A DNA stretch of 64,000 nucleotides from Rhynchonema sp. JSB1_4 (taxonomy: Eukaryota; Nematoda; Chromadorea; Monhysterida; Xyalidae): positions 1-64,000 of the forward strand of contig JASAMV010009294.1 in assembly GCA_030248065.1 (NCBI GenBank). The letters are read 5' to 3'. Under the pieces are notes generated by a model that was not told the origin of the DNA, did no database searches, and saw nothing but the letters and a program-made list of their open reading frames with translations. A program made the translations under genes and the position numbers. This document shows, piece by piece, positions 36,430-47,200 of the stretch (position 1 is the stretch's first letter; every line of letters starts with the position of its first letter).

Positions 36430-36830
36430 CTAAAGATTTTTTTTGGGATCAGGGGCTTGGCCGAATTGGTGGTGATCAGGGGTAGGGTTCAAACTGGATT
36501 GCAAGTTTGGAACCGGGATCGGGACCACCTCCATGAATTTTCGGGATCGGAATCGGGACAGAAAAAAGTTTGGGATCGGGGTTAGCCAAGTTCGGAATCA
36601 GGATCAGAGCAAATATTTTTAGTCATGTAAGAACCGATGATTTTGTGGCTCTTTATCAAAGTTTATGCATCGAAATTAGTTGAAGGCCCCTTGTTAATGA
36701 AACAGGTGTAAAAATAAATGATTTTGAGTCTAAATATAGCATCTGATAAAGAAATAAACACTTTCAGTGCAAAACAGCGGGTGGTGAAAGTCTTCTGATC
36801 CCGAAAAGTTTCGGGATCGGGATGTCGATC
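36430..36830. repeat. GGGATCGGGA-type degenerate simple repeat
   Basis: Many variants of GGGATCGGGA and GGAATCGGGA occur, e.g. AACCGGGATCGGGACCA and TTCGGGATCGGGATG. They are dense to 36,610 and recur near 36,800-36,830. The motif is related to the 17.2-kb patch in the MH2 gene intron. Confidence 0.65.
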
Positions 36831-37061
36831 ATACTTATCAGCCATCACAGTGCTGATGCAAACTTTGCCCTTTGGTATCCAGATATTAGCGTGCTGTAGC
36901 AATATGGAACAAAAATATGCCATCAAATGATCTGAATTTCGTTTTTTCGTATTGTCACAGGTTTCAATTTTTTTCAAAAGTTAGGGTGTTTAGCAACAAG
37001 AGACAAAAAGTGAAATCCAAAACGTATTTGTACCTACATCGTGAGCAGCAGTACCTTCAAT

Positions 37062-37489
37062 TATACTTGCGGGCCGGAAAAAAAACCGTTTTTTTTCCGA
37101 AAAAAAAACCGAAAAAAACCGTTTTTTTTCCGAGGCCCGGAAAAATACGTTTTTATTTTTCCGGAAATTTTTCCAAGTGGCAACTTTTGGAAAAAAAACG
37201 GTTTTTTTTCCAAAAATTTCCGAGATATTTTTTTTGGTTGCAATAGAATGTTGTCAAAACCAATGTAAATCGGTACTAAACAGTTCAAAATGAGCACTTT
37301 TTAATCTCCAAGTGCATTCTTAGCCTGTTTCAGGCCATTTCCCGACGAAAATTTCTCCAAAATAGGCGTTTTTGGACCATGGGTATCCTTAAGTACTGGA
37401 AAAATATTTGGAAAAAAACGGTTTTTTTTTTCGGAAAAAAAACGGTTTTTTTTCCAAAAATATATTTTGCGGAAAAATACGCAAGTATA
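37062..37489. mobile_element. TIR element with 8-bp target duplication, homopolymer-rich
   Basis: Begins TATACTTGCG and ends CGCAAGTATA. The eight bases CCTTCAAT lie directly outside both ends (37,054-37,061 and 37,490-37,497), a perfect 8-bp target-site duplication typical of hAT-class insertion. The body is largely built from GGAAAAAAAACCG and CGGTTTTTTTTCC, which pair with each other, around a central non-repetitive 190 bases. No transposase is encoded. Confidence 0.85.
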
Positions 37490-37687
37490 CCTTCAATCGA
37501 TTTGGCCGATCTTGGTGTATGAGCTCATGCCCGGTTTGTGTGTGTTGCATGAAGCGAATCAAGACTGTCATTTCAGATGGGTGTCCCCGGTATTGGTGCG
37601 CCATCAGCCAAGAAGTTTTTCCAAAAATTGCGAAGGAAGAAAAGAGAATTTCGATGACATTACTTTCCAGTGCACGAAACAAACTTA

Positions 37688-38189
37688 TAGGCAATCCATC
37701 GGCTCATGGCACTTTTTATACACACAGTGCGCGTGCAGCAGCACACGCCGTTGGGTGATATTTTCGAAATGGTGTAAAGGTCAGTTGGGTGTAAAGGTCG
37801 GTCGACAGCTCAGTGTGATAGACCTCGGTGTAAACTTGAAACATTCCACGTTAATAACAGGCAATGTTTCACGTTTACACCGAGCTACGCCGACCGAGCT
37901 TTCGACCGAACTTTACACCGACCTCTACGCCCAACTGACCTTTACACCGTTTCGAAAATATCACCCATTTTCTGAACAAAATGTACACTTTGAGCGAGTG
38001 TCATACTTTGATGGCCCGCTTTTTAATTTATCCGGTTTTCATTTGCTGCTTGACATAACACTTTTCTGCACTGTTGCAAAATTTGGGGATGTTTCAACAG
38101 ATAACTGCAGAGAATAGATGCATTCATTGACGGCAGTAATGTAGCATGTAGCCTGTGTGTGTTGAGTGCCATGAGCGGCGGATTGCCTA
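37688..38189. mobile_element. TA-flanked MITE, TAG-end family, with nested palindrome
   Basis: The ends read TAGGCAATCCATCGGCTCAT and, on the other strand, TAGGCAATCCGCCGCTCAT, followed by GGCACT and ACACACAG. TA lies outside both ends. The CTCATGGCACT part is shared with the 34,101-34,426 element. A separate palindrome is nested inside. Confidence 0.75.
37751..37966. repeat. Nested ~216-bp foldback palindrome
   Basis: Starts GGGTGATATTTTCGAAATGG and ends with its complement (CC[A/G]TTTCGAAAATATCACCC form). Inside each arm GTGTAAAGGTCAGTTGGG and GTAAAGGTCGG-type units are repeated. The loop lies near 37,850. It was probably inserted into the surrounding TAG-end element. Confidence 0.75.
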
Positions 38190-39691
38190 TACATACATAT
38201 ACTGTATTTGATCACAGCTCAACCGAAGTTTGGTTTTTACTGTTTTCTTGTTCATCAACCGTTTTTTGCAAGCGTGTGTGAATAAAACGCATTTCTGCAT
38301 ATCGAGAAAATTTCAACTTTTTCAGCAAGAAAATAGTTTTCACGGATCAATCCACAAATCCAAATGCTTCAAACAAGCAAAGTAATTTACGTAATACAAG
38401 TCATTTAGACCAGCGTTGTGGTTCAAGATACAGTAGCATACCAAAGAACAAAATTTTAACACAATGATTCATTGAATTTCAAAACCAGAAATCATTTTGT
38501 GAACTGAAGATGTGTAAACAGCTTCCCAAACGATAATCGTTAGTAAAAACGTTTCAGTTGACTAGTAAAAGGACAACCTACCCAAAAGAAAACGCTAAAT
38601 TCGTGCAAAAGACAACATCCCAAAGAAGCACATGAACCAGTAAAAACCCAAAAACAATATACAGTATGACAATTGACTTACATATACCCTGTTTGAAACA
38701 TCAACCAATTCGGTCGACTCTCAAACCACACAGCCAAACTAGTTGATGTTTCATAAAAGCGCAAAACGGCAGATCCAGTTAAGGAGAACGAGAAATTGAA
38801 TATTGAATGCGTCTTGGGGCTAACATAACCAAAAGCAAAAGAAAAACTAAAATGAATATGTAAACAAAATGACATGTATCCATCCAGGGTGTATGTGGTT
38901 TGTTGTTGGTCAGACTCTAAAATGAAGTAATCGTTTTAGCCAGTCAGGTATTGTGAAGGCAAGTAAAGTATGCGCTCCCGAAATAAAAAATCAAACCCAG
39001 TAAAATCACAATTTCAGCAAAACTTTCAGAAATTTCCATTTAATATCATTCTTTTTCATCCAAAAGAATCATAAACGAAGCAACAGGAACAGCATTTGAT
39101 GCTTCAAGAAAAGAGATAAGAAAACTGATACAGTCAAACCTAAATCACAATTCAAATATGTATGCGAAGTTAAATCAAATGAAATGGCTAGATTATTCTC
39201 GCTAAAAAAACAAACCATTTTCAGTCCAAAGTCTGATTTCGTTGCATTCGACAATACATGTACTGGAATATACTGTAGCTGAATGCCTGGCTGGCTGATG
39301 TTCCACAGACAGACAAAAACGAGCCATTGCACATCAGCACCAACCCTATACATATTCACACAAAGAAAATCATAAATTACGAATGGTTATATAGTACAAA
39401 TCCAACATTCAATGAATCGCAAATGGAAATCAATAATCGACGAAAGACGCAACAGTCACAGTGTAGTGATCAAGGAGCAATGAAACATCAGGTAATACAA
39501 AGCTCGTCAACTAAAAGGCGACTGAAAACTTGCTGCAGCATGTAAAGAGTGGCGTCTAAATTGGTAAGCCCGCTGGTGAATGAGAAATTGGGTGAAAACA
39601 GCCGTTCAGAAACATAATAGTTATGTTTCACACGCCAACCATTACATCAAGCAACATCACTTTCAGTCCACCCTAATGCGTGCTTGGCAAT
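38190..39691. other. Spacer downstream of the TRIP12 stop codon
   Basis: AT-rich sequence that should include the TRIP12 3' UTR. TGAAACATCA motifs occur at 38,694, 38,745 (reverse) and 39,482. No coding exon or strong AATAAA signal for the minus strand was recognised. Confidence 0.4.
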
Positions 39692-41183
39692 CTATGTCAA
39701 AAAGAACGCATAAACGTGCTGCATGGCAATGTTGAACTTGCTCGTGAACGCGTCATAGTTTGTGTATGCGGGAATCTTCAGGTAATTGTAGCAGGTCATT
39801 GCCGACGGCAAGTCGTCGTCCGGCTGCGGCACCGTTTTGCGAACGGCCGTTAGTGGAGGGTTGAGACCGCGGAAACCTGTACATTCGCCAAACGAAACAT
39901 TATAAATGGAACTTGGAATGGAACTACATACACATGAACGCATTCTTGACGCAAATCCAGGTCTGGGATGTTTGACGAAAGAATATCATGGTTGTTTACG
40001 GAAGCAAGCAGGCTAAAGTCTGAAAAATAGCGCAGGGAAAAGTGCTCAGCGACCAAGAAATGTTCTAAAACAGACCCACATTGCAGTCAGTGAACACAAA
40101 TGTCACAAACTTGCAGTCAACGATAAGCGAGTTGTGTTGTCGAAAATAACACCGAACAACGATGGAGACTATTGTTCGAGGAATTTAGCTTTTACTTTAC
40201 ACTTAGTTTGTTAGATGGCTATTGCAATGAACTGAACGCTGAGTCACTCTTTGATATCGTGCTGGTAAAACGTTTGCGATTTTCAAATCTTTAATCGAAC
40301 CAGACCCTAAGCTATGGAAAAAGTAAAGTGTTCCGTTACCTCCAACGGGCAATTTCGGGCTTCCAGTCACAAATTGAAGAAACTTGCGACGCTGGTCCGG
40401 ATCGAAACTAGCCATCATCTGCAAATCAAGTACGTAAAAATTGAACATAATTTTGAATCAATACCAAATCAAAATTACACGTTTGCTACTCTTGACTCAG
40501 AGACTAGGCTAAGGTCGTCATGCCCGTCATTGCTATGGCAATGCGATGCAGAACTTGCAGATCATTTAGCATCACGGCCAACTACGGTTGATTTCCAGTC
40601 GCAATATCCCATATGAAACATCACCTGGACGAGCCAAATGATCTGCGGCGAATCGTGCGTGAATCCGTGATCGGGCTTGATGGCCGCCAGCAACGTGTTC
40701 GCATCCCAGTGACCGGCCAACGATGAACCACAGAACAGCTCGTCCAGTTCGTCCGCGTAGAACCTGTGTGTGTGCAGAATATCGACTTGTTATTGGCAAA
40801 TTACAATAATTGTGGACAATCACGGCAGTGCTGTTGTTGCTTGCTATCATGCCCATCGAAAATTTTCAGAATATTGATCTAAGCCAGTCTGCTCGCTGCT
40901 GCGCCTGCCACGCCACTGACGCAATAGACTACGTTATTACGCAACAGTTATCATCGTCAGTGAAATGCACTATAGGGGAATTGTCTCCTGAACAGCAGGA
41001 CGAAAACATTATCACACACGCCCACAAGCCATCCAAACAACCAACCAGTGACGTGGTTTGGGGGGTGGGGTTATTCCCCCCCAATTTTTTTTTTTTCAAA
41101 CCCCCCCCCAATTTTTTTTTTTCTCGAAAAAAAAATTTTATTTTAATTTTTTTTTAATTTTTTTTTTTTTCTCACACACAAAA

Positions 41184-41217
<34 letters not shown>

Positions 41218-44200
41218 CTCTTTTTTTTCTCCCCCCCCCCCCCACGGCCCCTCTCTTTCCCCCAGCCAACCATTTGAGATAATTCAGATCGACCACTTGA
41301 CGCAATCCCCTGGCCACGGCATCCATCTCACGTTGCACACCAGCGACGAGACGCCAATGGGCACAAAGCTGAGAAGGATTGGCGAAACATTGTTATATTG
41401 TTGTCGTCATACAATGCGTGGTTACTGGCTACGAACAGTCAGGAAATGAATGAATGACTTGTTTGAATGGCAGGACAAAAATGCAATACGACTCCACGTT
41501 CACAGTTCAAAAGTTCCGAAAAATGTTTGTCGTTGCAGACAATTTGGCAAAAGTTGTCAATATGATCTATGGTACTCACTCAGAAAACAACACAAAACGT
41601 TTCCCAACCCACGTCTGTGATCGCAACGCAAAATAAAAAAAACCACAACAGAAACAGCTGATCAAGTATGTAATCACCAACTTCCACAAATCTGAGCACA
41701 TTCTGTCGTTCCACATTCATGCCCCCTCCACCTTTTAACAGTTCCATATCGTAGCCGGGCAATGTGAAATTGGCACACAAATCGGACAATTCCGATGCAG
41801 ACATGCCTGAATCGTAAAGGCGTTAAGAAACAGAAAGCTTCAGAAATATCAAAACATCATAATTCTCAGTCGGTATGAAAGACGGTGATCGGTACCTGGG
41901 GCCATTTGTTCTTCACCACCGTAAACGGTGTTTACCAGCTGTCTGGGAACAATTTTTAGGCCGGTGTAATTAGAGACAGATAGGTAAATGTGAAATAGGT
42001 ATAGGTAATGCAGAACGTCACGTGACCAAAGCAAGGCTGGGCCAGACAGATCACCGCGTTTTGATATTGGCTCAGAGACTAGGCTATGGTCCTCACATGC
42101 ACGAACGCAAATAATGCGCCCGCGTGATACAGAACTTGCAGAAAGTTTTCCATCATCGCCAATAATAACTCATCCCGTCTGGCTGATGTTTAACTCTCAC
42201 AACATAAACAAGGACGTACCCAACGTTTGTCGCATTGATTGCCACATGTGCGGGTCCAATTGTTCGAGGTCACACAGGGACAACTCGTTTTCCTCACACA
42301 ACAGCCAACGGTAGAACACCGGGTTCAGTGGAATGTCCAGCTGAAATATAGTGGGAAAGGGATTTTACAGGTCACATTGTAACGGAATGTTTAGTCAGGT
42401 AGGGTGCACAGATATTGTGTGAGTTTTTGCGTGTACCCTGATGGTGTGATGTTTTGCGGATCATGGAAAATTCTAACAAACTTTTGTGTCCGAGTGTAAT
42501 CTTGTCGGGCTCAGAGACATGGCTAGTTGTAATCAACTGTTGTGGGAACATCAGATAATGTAGGTACAAACACTTGCATCATTGCCCAAATGTGTGACGA
42601 GACAGCCGCACAAAAGATCGCTCATGTTACAGAAAGTAAAAACCTATCATAGCAAGCAATAAAACAAATCCAACAAAAACAAGATCCGCACCATTCTAGC
42701 GTCAATGAGTGCCTGTCCCATCAGTCTGCCGATGAATTCGAAATGTTTGGCGCGCAATTCGCGTTGTTTTGCTCCCCCACCGCCAGTGGGCGCATGTGGC
42801 GCTGGGTACAGCCCGTTCGGACACGCGACGTACTCGACCAGTGCACCACCTAGATTGGACAGCAGTTGTTGCGAAATGATTAGGATTCTTTGGAATTGAA
42901 ACGTTGGTCTGTGGTTTGTGTCACAGCCTCGTTTGAACAACATCGTTCTAAGAAATGGATTCGCAATGGTCATCAGCATGGAAAAACAAAACACAGCATC
43001 ACCCGCATGTTCAGCTGGCAGCTTCACTTTGTCGCCGTGGAACATCTTCAAGTTGAACTGTTGTAGTTCGCGGGACAAGTTTGTGTAGAACTCCAGCGTT
43101 GGTCCATAACCAGTTCCGGCCTGTAAAGTTCTTGGTGCTAAATTAGCAGTCAGTTTGTTAGGATTGTCACAGTTTGGGAATCAGAGTTTTGCATTGTTCC
43201 TCATTTAATTAGCGAATGTATAAAGGTTTTATAATCATAAAGACATTCATAGAGGCCTTGGTTGTAATCATTGGAACTACGTATAACACAAAAAAGCCGC
43301 TGCTAAAATGCTCGAACCTCTCCCTCAAAGCTGACTTCAAGCAGCGGACGCGAGTTGCCCATACGCAGTAATGTGTCCTCGCTCTGACGTAGAATATCGT
43401 CACGTTTGACCACCACCTGCAGTTGAACAGAAATACATACATAGCTAAGAATTGTTTGTTCATTACTTACTTAGCTTGGAACCCTGAGCATGTGCATACG
43501 AAATCAACTGACTGAATATCGTGCCAGGAGGAATAGTAGCACTAACGAAACATTTACTACCAGAATACGTTTTTTCGCATTTCCGATCACGAGCCACAAA
43601 CAAGTAACGTCTAAAGTCGAATACAACATGGCCACGTACAAAGGTGTCAACTAATTGAGTTCTCGCAGTGAGGCAATAGGTGCGCTGTCAACTGGGCGTC
43701 GCGTGTCCAGTTAGTGGCACATGAGATAAACCGAACGGGTGGTGTCCCCAACTTACCACAAATTAAAATGAAAGCGTCACCACCACCAGAAAATGGGACG
43801 CACCTTTTTCTTATCCAACCGGGGCGTCAACCTATTGTGCGTGTCGGTGTCATTGTGCGACTGTGGCTCGGCAGCAGCCACATGCACCAGTGCACGCTCG
43901 CGACCGAATGCGCACGCGTACAACAACTGACGACGACACGAGAATGGCAGCAAGAATGGACTGCAACCATAATCGCGATTGGCATTCATATTTGTATGGC
44001 ATAACTTTGAAGCACGGCGGTGTTATTTATCTGCTGAGAAGTATGATTGTGAACCCATCGTAGGCACAATCAAGCCTGAGCTGTCTTGCAAAACAAAGAA
44101 TAATAATGTGCGAATTAGGTTATTTTGTTTCATAGAAGCGCAGCATAAAAAGGATTTTTCGCCACACACACACACGTAAGTTTGACAGTGCACTCACCAA

Positions 44201-47200
44201 CAAGTAGCGACATTTTGCAACCACGGTGGCAAGTACTGAGTGGCCACCGACAGCACATCGTTGAGTTGACGTGTGGCCTTGGCTGCCAATTTTGGTGACA
44301 CGAACAGACTGCACGGCACCAGCGGTTGCACACTCGATGGCCAGTACGCTTTGTGCTCCTGAAATGCATCGGTACGTATGCGGGCCATCATACACACATG
44401 CACTGTCTAACCTGTTTATAGTGATACCACAGTGACCGGGACCTGTCATTTTCGGACACAACACAAAGAATATACCACGTAGAGCGAAGCAACTAAGAAT
44501 TTATTAGAGATTGTGGACCAATAGCATACTCTAAAAGAACTGTAGCTGTGGGATAGTTAGTTATATGGAGCAGTTGGAGAAATGAACTGTGACGTCTACC
44601 GTGTTTGAAGCGACACGGTTTCAACAGTAATGTTTCCGTCTTTGAAAAATTATAAAATAAAAATTTTTGCGTTTCAGGGCGCAGAAAATAAAAACGGCGG
44701 AATTTGAAGAAGATTCGACAGCAAGATGTTCCGAAATCATAACAAACTATTTATGTTCCCCACCCCACCAACAACAACCAACCATGTACAAATGGCACCA
44801 ATGTTTGTTCAGTCCATACAATATGCGCATCATGATCATGTACTCAACACACGGGTCGTCCATCTCAATCGGTAATGTTTCACACAGATACGCATCAAGC
44901 GGACACACGCGTGTCGGGATGACGCCTTCTGAAATCAGGCAAATTCGTGCAATTTTTCGTGACACTGACGATGCCTTGGTGCACCAAGACATTCAGGGGC
45001 TGAGAACCATAGAGGTCAAATGTGCTGGTCATCCGAACTGTGAGAATCGACAAACTAACAAACCCGAAGGTCGTCGCATACCTCATTTTATCGCAAAAAG
45101 ACATTTACAGCCCATTAGAACGGTATGACTATCTAGCTCGCTGAATAAACAGTCTGCGGACAGTTCCTAACCAGTCCACAATTTGTCAGTGTGTCTCGGA
45201 CTTCGACCAGGTGATCGACGTTTCTTCGATTTGCCCCCGCCACCACTAGCGGGCGTTGCGCTCGCATCCATGCTCGTCGCTGATTGGTTGTTGTTGTTGG
45301 CGGGCGTGGTCTCCGTCGACGCTGCCTCGGGCGCCAGACGGTACCTGTCCAGTGCACGTGATGTTTCATAGATCGTACGTCAAACAATACATTTATCGAA
45401 ATTGTTTTGCAAACATAATCCAAGCTTCATACAGTGAATAAAACTAGACCGAATCAAGTGAATTCGCTAAATGAGCTTTGACTGCAATGGTTCACGCCTG
45501 GATACGGCCCAAAACGATCCGAAACCAATGAAAGAGTAATAGTGATGATGGAATCCCAGCAACGTATTCAAGCAGAAAAGCGAAAATATGAGCTAAAACT
45601 TCTATTTTGTTCCTGACGTGAACCAACCAGAGGATATGCGCGTTCACCCAAATACTCGTGGCCAGCTGTACGGCGTCCATGTCCGAGCCCGTTGACGCGC
45701 CGCTCACAGCGAACTGACGGATTGCCTTGAAACAATTGGGTATCATCAATAATTAGTGCGCCAGGCCGGGCCTTCATCATTCGGACAACAACGAGGCTCA
45801 GAACCATGGAAGTCAAATGTGCAGGTCATCAGAGCTGTGACAATCAGCAAACGACAAACCCGAAGGTTGTCACTTGCCGATCTCACCGCTTTGGTCAGAC
45901 AACCATGTTTACAATCATCGCCTTCGCCTTGATTTCTTGAATAGGTATTGAATAACATTCGTTTTCTTAATTTCAAATTTCAGGCCTGGGACACATATTT
46001 CCAGATCGCGAAACATTTCCATGCACAGCTGAAGAAGACGTGAGAGCAAACGGAAAGAATTGTATCATTTCACACTTAGGCTCATATGACAAGAACACTC
46101 AAGAACAAAAAGTTCTACCGACCTGCAAAATGGTCAAATTGCTGGGCAACACTTGATCATTCAACATCAGCTGCAGCTGTCGTCCATCCTCGCCAGCACG
46201 ACGCACTGCGTTGTAACGGGCTGCCTGCTGTTTCACAAAAGAAGTTCATTGGATGACACGCAGAAACAACTAAATAACCACGAAGGTCGCGAGCTCAGAT
46301 CATTTATTCTTCCACAACATGAATGTTCAGGTTTCAAGTGTCAATTGTTTGAAGTCATCACAGCAAACTTGTGACCTGACCAGACCAGCTGAGTGTGCCC
46401 CCCATACCTGTTCAATTTCATCGTCACTCGTGTCCCGATCATCACCACTGGTTGTGTCGAGGTCGTCGTCATCTGTGGCACCTGCATTCGGATGGCGTAA
46501 CTTTACAATAATAGACAATAACCAGACTGGACCCGTGCCTACGGCCCGGCTACAGAGCCGCGCCCGTGCCGTGCTCCCCCCCGAAGACCCGTTAGCATAC
46601 CCAAAGCTACCCGTGAAAATTGACCCGTCCGCCCTTCCGAGGGAGGGGGCCACAGACACACATACAGACATACATACATACGCCTTCCTGTTTTAGTAGT
46701 ATAGATTACTCATCAACCGGCCGGTGCGACGCAAGCGAAAAGCAAATGAATGAAACACGAATAAAAAATATTGGCTTAGCGACAATTAAGTCATCAAAGA
46801 ATCCAGACTGACGTGCAAATAGTCAAGTGCATCATAGCCAGCTAGGTAGTGACAGAAAATTTCTCTACTCAGTTAGAAATGGTTCTTTTTCGAGCGCGAA
46901 TGCTATAGAAAAAGCCGCCATTAGTTTTGAATCATAACTACAGGTCTGTTGTTTTGCAGAACCGTAATTACCGCAATGAATAATCTTTATATTATGTGTC
47001 GGTTGCAAGATTCCAGGTCCCGATCATGTCACCACAAAGAGGGAACAGACGTGCAGATCCCTCCCAACACAAACGCACCCCTCCTCAACACGCCCCGTTC
47101 GATCAAGTATCGTTCCACGGCTGATATCGGTGTCAACGGATCCACCCTGATCGTGCCGTGACCGTGCCGCCATTCACGTAGATCACCAACAGCTGATGGG

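Larger units (their letters stand above)
39692..43416 (-). other. TRIP12: TRIP12 exons for the HECT catalytic domain
   Basis: Exons in coding order: 43416-43318 ([20 protein letters not shown]), 43120-43003, 42849-42692 ([18 protein letters not shown]), 42340-~42225, 41942-41896, 41806-41682, 41368-41271, 40763-40625 ([20 protein letters not shown]), 40418-40340, 39876-39692. Together they match the whole HECT domain from the N-lobe to the C-lobe. The catalytic cysteine lies in MTCYNYLK in the last exon, and the tail ends YAFFLT. Splice phases agree except at 42225/41942. Confidence 0.9.

Noticed and set aside
41058..41338. Lys/Phe homopolymer frames near 41.1 kb as coding sequence
   Set aside because: They are translations of poly-T/poly-A runs in an intron.
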